Part shown: one piece after another, positions 9,601-18,803 of the stretch
How positions within the stretch are numbered: position 1 is the first letter of the stretch
How the letters are laid out: each line of letters opens with the position of its first letter
Source: SIG299 sp964544055
GTDB lineage: Bacteria; Bacillota; Clostridia; Lachnospirales; Lachnospiraceae
Reading direction: 5' to 3'
Assembly: GCA_964544055.1 (NCBI GenBank)
Contig: CAZJAA010000030.1
Span: 1-39,676, forward strand
Length of the DNA stretch: 39,676 nucleotides
Made by a program: the position numbers and the translations under genes
Notes under the pieces: model-generated
Seen by the model: the letters and a program-made list of their open reading frames with translations, nothing else
Databases searched by the model: none
What the model was told of the DNA's origin: nothing

Positions 9601-12600
9601 GCCAATGGAGCCGGTATCAAAGTAGAAGCCGGCGCAAATGTGGTGGATTATCATAATCATGTGCTGTACGCATATTATACGGAAAAACCGGACGGCGGCT
9701 ATACAATTACTTGGGATGCCAGACCAGAGGATAGTGCCCATGGAATGTTAACCAATGGACAGCGGTATTTTTATCAGAACATTTATTATGGTAAGAAAAT
9801 TGGTGAACTGCGTGCCGTAAAAGCAGATATCGGCTATGAATTTAAGTATTGGCGACTGATTAAAAACAATATTACCTATCAGGTTACAAGTGGACTGTTC
9901 GGATGGAAAGAAAACCTGACGTTTCAGGCATATTATGAAGCAAAGAATTTGACGGTAACATTTAATGCAAACGGCGGTACCTGCAAGGAAAGTACCAGAA
10001 TCGTCCAGTATAATACATCCTATGGGATGAATGCATCCCTGCCGGAACCGGTAAGAACAGGATATGCTTTTACCGGCTGGTACACAAGTAAGGAAGCGGC
10101 AACGTCCTATGACGATAGCAGACGTGTATATAATAACACGATAGTGACAAACACGGAAAACCATACCCTGTATGCCGGATGGAGAAACGGAAAAACAACC
10201 GTGACGTTCCAGACTGACATCAGCGGCTCGGCAACGCTTACACTAAATGGTACCTCCGGTATAGATACATTTACCAAAGGCTATACCTATCCACAGGCGA
10301 TCGGAGTTACCTATGATACGTTTCCAATCGTAGCCTGCAATACCGGATATCAGTTTACCGGACTGTGGTATGTACTGGAAAATGGGACAAAAAAATATAT
10401 CACAACCGAATACGAGTTGCAGAGCTATTCTGACCATACCGTATATGCTACCATGTCTCTGATAGGCATGAATGTCAGCTTTAACCGGAATGGCGGCATA
10501 TGGAGTACCAATCCGGGAGTATGGAATGTTACTTATTCCAAAGATTACGGATGGTATAAATCAAACGGCATGGAGAGCACCCGGACTTTCCCGGCTGTCA
10601 CAAAAAAAGGGTACACCTTTCTGCGCTGGACACAGACAGATGATTATAAAACAGCAATAACAGAAAATACTACAGTAACAAAACTTATAAACCATACGAT
10701 TTATGCTTACTGGGGTAATAATAAGTATACAATAACGTTTTATACAAACGGAGCCGATACCTGCTCTGTTCCAACGTCAGAATTAAGCCGGATTGTTGCT
10801 TATGATAAACCATATGGTTATGCTTATACGGAAAAATCCGTCCCGGTGGATGAGGCATTAAAAAAAGGAAGCAGCTATACGGAAACCGAACTGCCTAAAG
10901 TCCAGAAATATGGCTATCATTTTGACGGATGGTATCTTCCGGATGGAACCAGAGTCACGGAAGAAAGTCTGGTAAAGATAACAGCTGACACCGTGGTTAC
11001 TGCAAGATGGACAGCAGATATCCACACGGTTTTTATTGAGCCGAATGATACGGCTGCAGATCCCGCTACGATTCAAACCTCCACAGTTACCGTAAGCTGT
11101 GACACGTCACAAGGTACGGATATTCAGAACATCGGATTAAAACGCCCGGGTTATAATCTGCTTGGTCTGTTCCGGTATAAAACGGACAGTGTTGCAGTAT
11201 ATGATAAAAATTTGCTTGCCGTGGAGTCACCGAAGAATGGGGAAACCTATAAAACTCCGGCGTTCTGGGTATACAAGGAATATGTAAACGGAGGAAGTGC
11301 CTTATTGTGGGAATATCATAAAAACGTGACATTATATGCACACTGGAAAGCGGTGGAATATTATATTGACTATTCCAACCGGGAATGGAACGAAGAGTTT
11401 GCAAATAATGACAACCAGGTTATTTATGAAGAATACAAAGTTTCCTATGACGATACAAAGCACACGCCGCCAAAGGTTGATGCCTTTGCCGACACCTTAA
11501 AAAAATACCGGATGGTGGAATATAGCTTAAATGATCGCCTGGTGGATGTGGGCAAGACGCAGGAAGCTTACTATAGCTATTACGAGTCTGATGAAGTTCA
11601 CAAATACGTGGAATTTGAGTGGACAGGATGGGATGTATATAAGAAAATAAACGGTATTCTTATAAATCAAAACCTCCACATAGAAGCGGGAGCAGCTGCC
11701 CGAAAATTAACCACCACAGAGGATGAACATGTTTACCTGTTCCCGACCTTTGGTGAAATCGGCTGGCTCACTCTGCCGCGTGCTGAAATGACCGGATACA
11801 AATTTCTGGGCTGGACGGAAAATCAAGACAGCAGTATGACGTATCTGTCTGATTACCAGCCACAAAAAGATTTGCCGGAAATAACTACACTGTATGCAGC
11901 ATGGGAAGCGTTAACCTATCAGGTTGCGTTGGATGACCGGGGAGCAACGAGTACCGGGCATACGAAATCAGTCAGAATGACCTTTGATGAGACCGGTTCT
12001 TCCATCATTGTACCAACCAAAACAGGATATACGTTTCAAGGTTATTATACTGAAATCAGAGGAAATGGCACGAAATATTATGATGAAGCCGGAAAATGCA
12101 TCAAAGCCTGGACGATACCGAAAGAAACGACATTATATGCATATTGGACGCAGAATCCGGTGGTGCTTCCAACTGAGGATAAGATTGCAACTCCAACCCC
12201 TGCAGAATTTGACGAGGTAAAGGGAGAGGTTTATGGAAACAAAGGGAAGGCACTTTTGTATGCGGATGATTATAATCCAGAAACCGGAGCGCTGACAGAT
12301 TTGCAGCCTTATCTGACGTATGACACACCCGGAATGAGGGGTGGGATTCCCGGAACGGAACAGCTTTCGTTCCGGGCAAGAGTTGCAGCATGGTTATTAA
12401 GCTACACCTTTCAAAACTGCTCCGAAACCGAAATGGTACGCATTTATGTTACGGTGCCGTATCGTACGCAGTATGAACAGGAAGACGAAACACTTGTTAT
12501 TAGTGAACGTAAGATAAAAACGTATTCTTTTGAAGTACCCAAGGTATGGAGTTATTGGGAAATAGCGGAAAGTACAATGTATTATCCGGAACGTGTTATT

Positions 12601-14268
12601 GTGGAAAACGCTGCTTTGAAAGAAAGAAGCGTTGCGGTAGCAGTTAATCCTTCCGAAGAAAGCATAGCCGATCCCTCTTATGAAATGACCGTATATGGAG
12701 AAAAGGAAGAACATGTATTCTGGCCGGAATACGATTCTGATAAGATGCCGGTACTACGCATTGATCTGGAGGAGGAGCAATATATTATTTCGGATAAACT
12801 GGGTGAATTGCCGGAGGTTACCGGACATCTTGTTACTGTATGTAGAAATGCTGCATGGAAAGATGAACAGCAGGCAAAGGTAAGGAGTGATTTATACCGT
12901 GTTGCCGGGATAGAATTATTGTCGGACACGCTTGAAAAAAGCGGAATGGGAAAAGAACCAGTGGAGGAAAACTATGTGGAACTTAAGGAAAGCGTGACAA
13001 CGACGGATTATCCGCAAACTTATCTGACCGGAATAGAATTGGATGAATATCAGCCCAACGGAGTTTACAATACAACGGTAATTGTTGCTTACAGGGAAGT
13101 TTCCGGACAGAAAACAGCAGTAATAACCAAAGCACTGACGGATGTAAATGCGGTGAACATACATACTCCGGTAGCATGTCATGGAGTGATTGCAGAAGGA
13201 ATGCTGAAAACAGACGAGGGAGCTCTTTTGGATTTGGAGGAACCGTTTCACTTTTTTACACTTCGAATAGAAAATACAGGAATGCATCGGAAAAGTCTTG
13301 GCTATGGAACCAGGGATTTTACAAGAGCACTATCCGGTAAAAGTAATATCGCCATGGAAAATGACAGGTATTTGAATCAGGTGAGCTTTTCTTTTGATGT
13401 GTATGTGGATGTCGGAGCTAATTCCAGAAAGGAGGACGGCAGCTACGACCTGACCGGAGATTATTTGCTGGAAGCAGGAACATGGTTAACGATTGGAAAA
13501 CAGGATATTACCGTTTATGTTTCGTCGTTGCAGGCATCTGAAAGTTATTTTGCTAATTTCCGTACGATTGCCGTGAATTGTCCAAAAAATGCAGATAATA
13601 CTTATGCATTGTTGAAAATGGAAGAAGGAGCCAATATTAGTCCATCATGCTATGTTGCAGCAGACAGCATTAAGATAACTGTAAACAGTACGAAACAGAA
13701 TTTTATATTGACGGATACAGATGACCTTTTGGCAAAGAAACTTTTACTGTCTGGGTTTCAGGCATTAACACTAAAGAAAGGGTATTCCTTTTCTTTTGAT
13801 TATCTGACATTGGCAGAACCGGATAAAGATACGGTGCAGCTAAGTATCACACCGGAACTTTACTGGATATCGTCTGAGGAGCAGACACGGAAAAAGGCAG
13901 TGTTGTATCAAAAAGAGAAAAGGTTGGAAACGGAAACGTACTGCAGCTTGAAATTTCAGCAGCCGGAGGTCACAGAACTGGATGAGACCATGTTTTTTTG
14001 CTGGAAGGGAAGTGGTTATCTTCCAGCGAATGTATGCTGTGTGACAGAAGAAGACGGCGTTATCAGGAAGGATGGGTATCTGGTCATTAATTTCAAGATA
14101 TGCTGGAAATCGGGAACAGGAGAATGGTACACGTTTGAACAGTGGGAAAATACAAAGCTGGCAGCAGATGCTGCAGTATCCGGCTGGAACTATGTTTCGG
14201 GCGATGTCATCCGCTACGATTTATCGAAGAGTATTTTCGAAGATTATGAAGTGGGAGGTCTGGAGTAA
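6613..14268 (+). CDS. Giant secreted protein with DnaJ-type CxxCxGxG array and InlB-type B-repeats
   Basis: This is a 2551-aa secreted protein. A long n-region and the hydrophobic segment LWLILLLCCISTFCTVTAYA (about 24-43) form a signal peptide, with likely cleavage after AYA. Order of parts: a Cys-containing head with one CSACGGSG (residue 66); a MucBP-like stretch beginning ITVSYVDEKGNE (about 200-280); an Ig-like region; a TPTPKP linker (about 389-438). A Cys-rich block (about 454-850) follows, with 13 further CxxCxGxG motifs plus degenerate copies. Next come about nine InlB/Flg_new-type repeats (about 950-1846, with GY-F-GWYT cores). The last 700 residues have no domain I can name with confidence. 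I see no LPxTG motif, C-terminal membrane anchor or enzyme motif. AAAGGAG precedes the ATG. The function is unknown; a surface scaffold or adhesin is the likeliest guess. Confidence 0.8.
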   Translation: MQKFEKAWIKTPEINGKTKQRMKLWLILLLCCISTFCTVTAYAASTYSSSTCPHNGKPVTVGYAGCSACGGSGYNYENEKVWKNHNGYFSGNTIHEGSGTNMLETGGTYENRVDGKTYDVSIKTYYRCYNCGDTGYDCKKYDEVVSIEYYDKNTGELIEKVNGTAGEAKGYVPIRWCNVCGPKGAGTTVATWAQKHFPKDADITVSYVDEKGNEIAATGEYTCAYDKTWKITAPSELSYNGKTYQYSKGSVSPTATVNGADVSITVSKSAYTVTFTYKETSKAETKITVDGSASISLNGNNSISGSYRVKVTGGKFDSCRVGWASVAPGDSSGTVGYQSAGSNSDTASGSVSKSDVKSLYTYYLVVEVTVDGKEQYFYSNQITVGVAATPTPKPTTAPTPTPKLPVKLEVLEPPNVVLPEKPITNTIPKPPAPTSVPTYDTGHLYECYTGYKHTHSGSNTSGTGCYTTYSYTDYYSCTYCGGNGMSDTDCSSCDGTGKRDNVDNCTEPKCSGGTYTISCSTCNGTGKVKCSRCSGIGETGSNCGGTYEKVSKHKFSTSSETCGTCKGTGKTRTKNCIACSGTGRIGKCSDCSGSGGDSCGSCSGTGYSVKIMNYKCTTCSNTGSYDAVRGSLPSSCSNCNTLGTLVHTSTGNSVKCNLCNGSGNTTCSSCNGDGKTACPTCSGNGKTLEDCSNCNGSKKITKYTCKECDTEVWSSSSATAHTNSNVTYVCSNDSSHTSTQSGTCKVSTKKTCETCSGTGKVACTQTVTYNDSTKTCSSGSYSFNCGTCGGDGKIEGICPYCDGYRKELCWRASSYGNCPDMSTAYYKLSCGKTAGNYYVNNTECSSLCKHIITAYEPVYPEITTTLLDIKDNGWTLDAYARAHITVLASSHTSYVSPFEADCSYTALDTSKYNTVQTITLTFGGSGWYLKDAHAGTPKTVSMTMKVTIDSNVTVSFDAGLGRVNTPTKVYKYGSSYGSLPSPTAPTGYQFVGWYTKANGAGIKVEAGANVVDYHNHVLYAYYTEKPDGGYTITWDARPEDSAHGMLTNGQRYFYQNIYYGKKIGELRAVKADIGYEFKYWRLIKNNITYQVTSGLFGWKENLTFQAYYEAKNLTVTFNANGGTCKESTRIVQYNTSYGMNASLPEPVRTGYAFTGWYTSKEAATSYDDSRRVYNNTIVTNTENHTLYAGWRNGKTTVTFQTDISGSATLTLNGTSGIDTFTKGYTYPQAIGVTYDTFPIVACNTGYQFTGLWYVLENGTKKYITTEYELQSYSDHTVYATMSLIGMNVSFNRNGGIWSTNPGVWNVTYSKDYGWYKSNGMESTRTFPAVTKKGYTFLRWTQTDDYKTAITENTTVTKLINHTIYAYWGNNKYTITFYTNGADTCSVPTSELSRIVAYDKPYGYAYTEKSVPVDEALKKGSSYTETELPKVQKYGYHFDGWYLPDGTRVTEESLVKITADTVVTARWTADIHTVFIEPNDTAADPATIQTSTVTVSCDTSQGTDIQNIGLKRPGYNLLGLFRYKTDSVAVYDKNLLAVESPKNGETYKTPAFWVYKEYVNGGSALLWEYHKNVTLYAHWKAVEYYIDYSNREWNEEFANNDNQVIYEEYKVSYDDTKHTPPKVDAFADTLKKYRMVEYSLNDRLVDVGKTQEAYYSYYESDEVHKYVEFEWTGWDVYKKINGILINQNLHIEAGAAARKLTTTEDEHVYLFPTFGEIGWLTLPRAEMTGYKFLGWTENQDSSMTYLSDYQPQKDLPEITTLYAAWEALTYQVALDDRGATSTGHTKSVRMTFDETGSSIIVPTKTGYTFQGYYTEIRGNGTKYYDEAGKCIKAWTIPKETTLYAYWTQNPVVLPTEDKIATPTPAEFDEVKGEVYGNKGKALLYADDYNPETGALTDLQPYLTYDTPGMRGGIPGTEQLSFRARVAAWLLSYTFQNCSETEMVRIYVTVPYRTQYEQEDETLVISERKIKTYSFEVPKVWSYWEIAESTMYYPERVIVENAALKERSVAVAVNPSEESIADPSYEMTVYGEKEEHVFWPEYDSDKMPVLRIDLEEEQYIISDKLGELPEVTGHLVTVCRNAAWKDEQQAKVRSDLYRVAGIELLSDTLEKSGMGKEPVEENYVELKESVTTTDYPQTYLTGIELDEYQPNGVYNTTVIVAYREVSGQKTAVITKALTDVNAVNIHTPVACHGVIAEGMLKTDEGALLDLEEPFHFFTLRIENTGMHRKSLGYGTRDFTRALSGKSNIAMENDRYLNQVSFSFDVYVDVGANSRKEDGSYDLTGDYLLEAGTWLTIGKQDITVYVSSLQASESYFANFRTIAVNCPKNADNTYALLKMEEGANISPSCYVAADSIKITVNSTKQNFILTDTDDLLAKKLLLSGFQALTLKKGYSFSFDYLTLAEPDKDTVQLSITPELYWISSEEQTRKKAVLYQKEKRLETETYCSLKFQQPEVTELDETMFFCWKGSGYLPANVCCVTEEDGVIRKDGYLVINFKICWKSGTGEWYTFEQWENTKLAADAAVSGWNYVSGDVIRYDLSKSIFEDYEVGGLE
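8041..9027 (+). repeat. Array of DnaJ-type CxxCxGxG coding repeats
   Basis: Within the giant gene, residues 477-805 carry 13 exact CxxCxGxG motifs, among them CTYCGGNG, CSSCDGTG, CSTCNGTG, CSRCSGIG, CGTCKGTG, CIACSGTG, CGSCSGTG, CNLCNGSG and CPTCSGNG. There are also degenerate forms such as CTTCSNTG and CPYCDGYR. Motifs are often paired 10-15 residues apart, as in the DnaJ zinc-binding module. The DNA unit TGTAGCGGAACCGGA recurs exactly (near 8348 and 8416), suggesting fairly recent internal duplication. Confidence 0.85.
9467..12150 (+). repeat. InlB-type B-repeat (Flg_new/Listeria-Bacteroides repeat) region
   Basis: Roughly nine 70-110-aa units cover residues 952-1846. Each opens with a TVTFNANGG- or VSFDAGLG-like strand, has a TGYxFxGWYT core and closes with a HTLYAxW strand. 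Unit lengths vary and some copies carry insertions, so this is an old, diverged array rather than a recent DNA duplication. Such repeats form extended beta-rich stalks on surface proteins. Confidence 0.8.
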
Positions 14269-14296
14269 ATTTTTTTCTGACCGAAGAAAAAGAACA

Positions 14297-14340
14297 GCCG
14301 GCAAGCAAACATGGAGTGATAACTCTGTTTGCTTACCGGC
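14297..14340. terminator. Hairpin between convergent genes, probable terminator
   Basis: A 15-bp stem with one mismatch (GCCGGCAAGCAAACA against TGTTTGCTTACCGGC) is extended by an inner GAGT/ACTC pairing. It lies between the giant gene stop and the stop of the minus-strand activase. No perfect T-run follows directly on either strand, though both sides are T-rich within 25 bases. Confidence 0.6.
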
Positions 14341-14359
14341 ATCTGGTATTTTAGGTGGT

Positions 14360-17300
14360 TTATTTTTTTGAATTTTTTTCTGCTGTAGCGAGCATCAGTT
14401 TGATACGGTTTAACTGGTTGACTTCGCTGGCACCAGGGTCATAATCGACCGCAACGATGTTTGCGAGCGGGTGGCGGGCACGCAGCTCTTTGATAACGCC
14501 CTTGCCTACGACATGGTTTGGAAGGCAGGCAAACGGCTGGGTGCAGACAATGTTGCTGACACCGGAGTGGATGAGCTCTAGCATTTCACCGGTCAAAAAC
14601 CAGCCTTCACCGGTCTGGTTTCCAACTGAGACAATGGAAGAAGCATATTTGGCAAGCTCCTCAATGTGGGCAGGTGCGTCAAAACGTTTGCTTTCGCTTA
14701 AATATTTGCGAGCATCCTTTCGCATATATTCCAGATAGCTGTTGATAATATTGCCCACTATGGCATCTTTTTTGCTCTTGCCGAGTGCTTCGTGCTTGAA
14801 GTTGTTGTTATAGAAGCAGTAGAGTAGAAAATCAAGTAAGTCCGGAACAACGGCTTCGGCTCCTTCGGCTTCTAACAGACCAACCAGGTCGTTATTGGCG
14901 GCAGGCAGGAACTTTACCAGAATTTCTCCGACAATTCCAACACGTGGTTTTCTTGGAATGTCTGACAGTGGAATGGTATCAAAGGCTTCAATGATTTCTT
15001 TTATGTTTTTCTTAAAGATTTTTCTGTTTCCGGTACGGACTGCCTGCTTGCAGATTTCAGCCCATTTTTGGTGTAAAGCATTGACAGAACCCGGAACTGC
15101 TTCGTAAGGGCGAGTACGGTATACAACACGCATAAAAATATCGCCATAGACCAGAGCCTGCAAAGCACGGTTTAACAGGGTTAAATCCGGAGAAAAACCA
15201 GGATTTTTTTCGATGCCGCCGGCACTTAAGGACACAACTGGAATCTGCGGTTCGCCCATTTTCTGCAGAGCACGGCGGATAAAGCTGATATAGTTGGTAG
15301 CACGGCAGCCACCGCCGGTCTGGGTAATTAAAAGTGCAACCTTGTTTTTGTCATATTTGCCGGAAGCCAGAGCTTCCATGAGCTGTCCGACTACGATTAA
15401 AGAAGGATAGCAGGCATCATTGTTTACATATTTTAATCCGGTGTCTACTGCAGAACGTGCCGGATTTGGCAGAATCTCGACGTTATAGCCGCAGGAGGCA
15501 AATGCAGCTTCCATGATTTCAAAGTGGAACGGTGACATCTGCGGAACAAGGATGGTATAATCCTTTCGCATTTCTTTCGTGAACACAACACGGTTGTGAG
15601 CAGCATTGTGTATCTGCGGCGGTGCATTTTTTTTCTGACGTTCACGAACCGCAGAGAGCAGGGAACGAACACGGATGCGTGCCGGTCCTAGGTTGTTGAC
15701 TTCATCAATTTTTAAGGTGGTGTAAATCTTGCCGGAACCGTTTAAAATATCTGCAACTTGATCGGTGGTTACGGCATCCAGACCACAGCCAAAAGAGTTT
15801 AGCTGAATCAGTTCCAGACGTGGGTTTGTGCGCACATACGAGGCGGCAGCGTATAATCGGGAATGGTACATCCACTGGTCAACGACAATCGTTGGACGGT
15901 CAATTTTGCCTAAATGGGAAATGCTGTCCTCGGTTAGAACGGCAACACCATAAGAGGTAATCATTTCCGGAATACCGTGATTGATTTCCGGATCAATATG
16001 GTATGGGCGACCAGCTAAAACAATACCAAGACCTTCCTGAGTATTAATATATTCCACTGCAGCTTCTCCGGCTTTCTGTATATCGTGGCGGGCATTGTTC
16101 AGTTCTTCCCACGCAGTATGTACCGCAGAGGAAATTTCCTTTGCAGGAATGTGATTATGTTCTCCAATAACTTCTATTAGACGTTTGCATACGATTTCTT
16201 CGGATTCCAGAGAAAGGAAAGGATTCTGGAAATCAATAGAAGCATCTTTTAATTCTTCTACGTTATTTTTGATGTTCTCGCCGTATGAAGTAACAATTGG
16301 ACAGTTATAATGGTTGCCGGCATCGGCATACTCTTTGCGCTCATAAGGAATGCAAGGGTAGAAGATATACTTACAGCCCTGCTGCAACAGCCACATGATA
16401 TGTCCATGGGCAAGTTTTGCAGGATAGCATTCGGATTCGCTTGGAATGGACTCAATTCCCATTTCGTATATTTTTCTGGAAGAAAGAGGAGAGAGCACAA
16501 CCTGGTAGCCAAGCTCTGTAAAAAATGTGAACCAGAATGGGTAGTTTTCATACATATTCAGGACACGCGGAATGCCGACGGTTCCTCGTTTGGCTTCGAA
16601 TTCTTCCAGCGGTTTGTAGGAAAAATAGCGGTTTAATTTGTAGGCAAACAGGTTTGGAATATCTTTATTGGCTTTTTCTTTGCCCAGACCGCATTCGCAG
16701 CGGTTGCCGGAAATAAATTTGCGGCCGCCGGAAAAGTGGTTGATGGTAAGGAGGCAGTGGTTGGTACAGCCCTTACATCTGGTCATGTCTGAGTGGAAAG
16801 TCAAGTCTGTAATCTGCTGTAAATCAAGCATGGTAGTTGCCTCGCCGTTATAGTGGGCTCTGGCAATTAATGCTGCACCAAAAGCTCCCATGATGCCGGC
16901 AATGTCCGGACGGACTGCCTGACAGCCGGAAATACGTTCAAAGCTGCGTAGTACGGCATCATTATAAAAAGTACCGCCCTGAACAACAACTTTTTTGCCG
17001 AAGTCCTTGGCATCGGATACTTTGATTACTTTATATAAGGCATTTTTGATTACGGAATATGCAAGTCCGGCAGAAATATCTGCAACGGAAGCCCCTTCCT
17101 TTTGTGCCTGTTTTACCTTAGAATTCATAAATACGGTACAGCGTGTGCCAAGGTCGATTGGATTTTTGGCAAACAGTGCAACCCGTGCAAAATCGGCAAC
17201 CTCGTAGTTTAAGGATTTGGCAAAGGTTTCAATAAATGAGCCACAGCCAGAGGAGCAGGCTTCGTTTAACTGGACACTGTCTACTGTGCCGTTTTTGATG

Positions 17301-18592
17301 CGGATGCATTTCATGTCCTGACCACCAATGTCTAAAATGCAGTCTACATCCGGTGCAAAGAAAGCGGCGGCATGGTAATGGGCAATGGTTTCTACTTCTC
17401 CCTCATCCAGCAGCAGAGCTTCTTTAATCAGAGCTTCGCCGTATCCCGTGGAACAGGAGCGGACAATGGTGGCATCTGCCGGAAGCTTGGCATAAATATC
17501 TTTGACTGCTTTAATGGCTGTTTTTAATGGGCTGCCATTATTGTTCTGGTAAAAAGAGTATAGTAAGGTGCCGTCCTCACCAACCAAGGCTGCCTTGGTT
17601 GTGGTAGAACCTGCATCAATACCAAGATAACAGCGCCCGTGGTAATCAGCAAGCGGCATCTTTTCTACGGTATGTACCTTGTGGCGGTTGGTAAATTCTT
17701 CATAATCGGCTTCATCGGCAAAAAGTGGTTCCATACGGGTAACTTCGAAATCCATGACAATTCCGGTTTGCAGCCGCTCAATCAAAGCATCCAGATCAAA
17801 TGTTTCGGAGGATGCATTCTGCGCAGAACCCATGGCAGCAAACAGATGGGAATTTTCCGGTGCGATGACCTGTTCTGGTGTCAGGTTTAGCGTACGGATG
17901 AAAGCTTTTTTAAGCTCTGTTAAAAAGTGCAGAGGACCACCTAGAAAAGCAACGTTGCCACGAATTGGTTTGCCACAGGCAAGACCACTGATGGTCTGGT
18001 TAACAACTGCCTGAAAAATAGAGGCAGACAAGTCCTGTTTGGAGGCACCTTCGTTAATCAGCGGCTGAATATCGGATTTTGCAAATACACCGCAGCGGGC
18101 TGCAATTGGATAAATGGTGTTATAGTCTTTGGCATATTCATTTAAACCGGCGGCATCTGTTTTTAAAAGGGATGCCATCTGGTCAATAAAAGAACCGGTA
18201 CCACCGGCACAGATACCGTTCATTCGCTGCTCAATTCCACCGGTGAAGTAGATGATTTTTGCATCTTCACCGCCGAGCTCGATGGCAACATCTGTCTGAG
18301 GAGCTGTTTTCTGAAGCGCAGATGCTACGGCAACTACTTCCTGAATGAACGGAATGTTTAAATGTTTTGCAAGGGTCAGACCGCCGGAACCTGTGATGGC
18401 TGCAGAAAGCAGACAGTTTCCTTCCTGTTCACGGATTTTTTTTAAAATACTGGAAAGCGCACCCTGAATGTCGGCATAATGGCGTTCATAGGCTGCAAAG
18501 ACAAGAACTCCGGCTTCGTTTATCAAAGCGGTTTTTACAGTTGTGGAACCAATGTCGATTCCGAGGGTATATTTTTTTTTATCATTTGGCAT
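14360..18592 (-). CDS. Fused 2-hydroxyacyl-CoA dehydratase activase-like protein (double BadF/HgdC domain plus DUF2229 and HgdB-like part)
   Basis: This 1410-aa cytoplasmic protein contains two ASKHA-fold ATPase modules. Module 1 opens LGIDIGSTTVKTAL (about 10-23) and module 2 LGIDAGSTTTKAAL (about 323-336). Each keeps the Cys pair that bridges the [4Fe-4S] cluster in HgdC: CAGGTG/RCGVF (Cys128, Cys167) and CSSGCG/RCTVF (Cys446, Cys485). After a Cys-rich segment (RCKGCTNHC, about 611-619) come DUF2229 (VGIPRVLNMYENYPFW) and a region similar to dehydratase subunits. Family knowledge suggests ATP-driven low-potential electron transfer to a radical enzyme, but no dehydratase genes lie nearby and the substrate is unknown. 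I chose the ATG at 18592, with AAAGGAAG about 10 bases upstream; the ATG at 18613 has no such site. Confidence 0.85.
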   Translation of the reverse strand: MPNDKKKYTLGIDIGSTTVKTALINEAGVLVFAAYERHYADIQGALSSILKKIREQEGNCLLSAAITGSGGLTLAKHLNIPFIQEVVAVASALQKTAPQTDVAIELGGEDAKIIYFTGGIEQRMNGICAGGTGSFIDQMASLLKTDAAGLNEYAKDYNTIYPIAARCGVFAKSDIQPLINEGASKQDLSASIFQAVVNQTISGLACGKPIRGNVAFLGGPLHFLTELKKAFIRTLNLTPEQVIAPENSHLFAAMGSAQNASSETFDLDALIERLQTGIVMDFEVTRMEPLFADEADYEEFTNRHKVHTVEKMPLADYHGRCYLGIDAGSTTTKAALVGEDGTLLYSFYQNNNGSPLKTAIKAVKDIYAKLPADATIVRSCSTGYGEALIKEALLLDEGEVETIAHYHAAAFFAPDVDCILDIGGQDMKCIRIKNGTVDSVQLNEACSSGCGSFIETFAKSLNYEVADFARVALFAKNPIDLGTRCTVFMNSKVKQAQKEGASVADISAGLAYSVIKNALYKVIKVSDAKDFGKKVVVQGGTFYNDAVLRSFERISGCQAVRPDIAGIMGAFGAALIARAHYNGEATTMLDLQQITDLTFHSDMTRCKGCTNHCLLTINHFSGGRKFISGNRCECGLGKEKANKDIPNLFAYKLNRYFSYKPLEEFEAKRGTVGIPRVLNMYENYPFWFTFFTELGYQVVLSPLSSRKIYEMGIESIPSESECYPAKLAHGHIMWLLQQGCKYIFYPCIPYERKEYADAGNHYNCPIVTSYGENIKNNVEELKDASIDFQNPFLSLESEEIVCKRLIEVIGEHNHIPAKEISSAVHTAWEELNNARHDIQKAGEAAVEYINTQEGLGIVLAGRPYHIDPEINHGIPEMITSYGVAVLTEDSISHLGKIDRPTIVVDQWMYHSRLYAAASYVRTNPRLELIQLNSFGCGLDAVTTDQVADILNGSGKIYTTLKIDEVNNLGPARIRVRSLLSAVRERQKKNAPPQIHNAAHNRVVFTKEMRKDYTILVPQMSPFHFEIMEAAFASCGYNVEILPNPARSAVDTGLKYVNNDACYPSLIVVGQLMEALASGKYDKNKVALLITQTGGGCRATNYISFIRRALQKMGEPQIPVVSLSAGGIEKNPGFSPDLTLLNRALQALVYGDIFMRVVYRTRPYEAVPGSVNALHQKWAEICKQAVRTGNRKIFKKNIKEIIEAFDTIPLSDIPRKPRVGIVGEILVKFLPAANNDLVGLLEAEGAEAVVPDLLDFLLYCFYNNNFKHEALGKSKKDAIVGNIINSYLEYMRKDARKYLSESKRFDAPAHIEELAKYASSIVSVGNQTGEGWFLTGEMLELIHSGVSNIVCTQPFACLPNHVVGKGVIKELRARHPLANIVAVDYDPGASEVNQLNRIKLMLATAEKNSKK

Positions 18593-18639
18593 AATATGGT
18601 ATCTTCCTTTCATGTAGTATTGAAAACCACATTAGGTTT

Positions 18640-18668
18640 ATTATAACTCACGATGGAAACAGATACAA
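18640..18668 (-). promoter_or_regulatory. Promoter of the activase-like gene
   Basis: On the minus strand TTGTAT and a perfect TATAAT are separated by 17 bases, with the -10 about 50 bases upstream of the start at 18592. Confidence 0.6.
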
Positions 18669-18803
18669 TGAAAAAAATATTAATTTTGAAATTTTTTTCA
18701 GGAAACAGTGGAGTTTTGGTGAAAAATCAAGTAAGATAGGGGTAAAGACTGTAGAAAAACGGGTATAAGTGGCAATGATGAATACGGAAGGAAGAAAGTA
18801 AGA

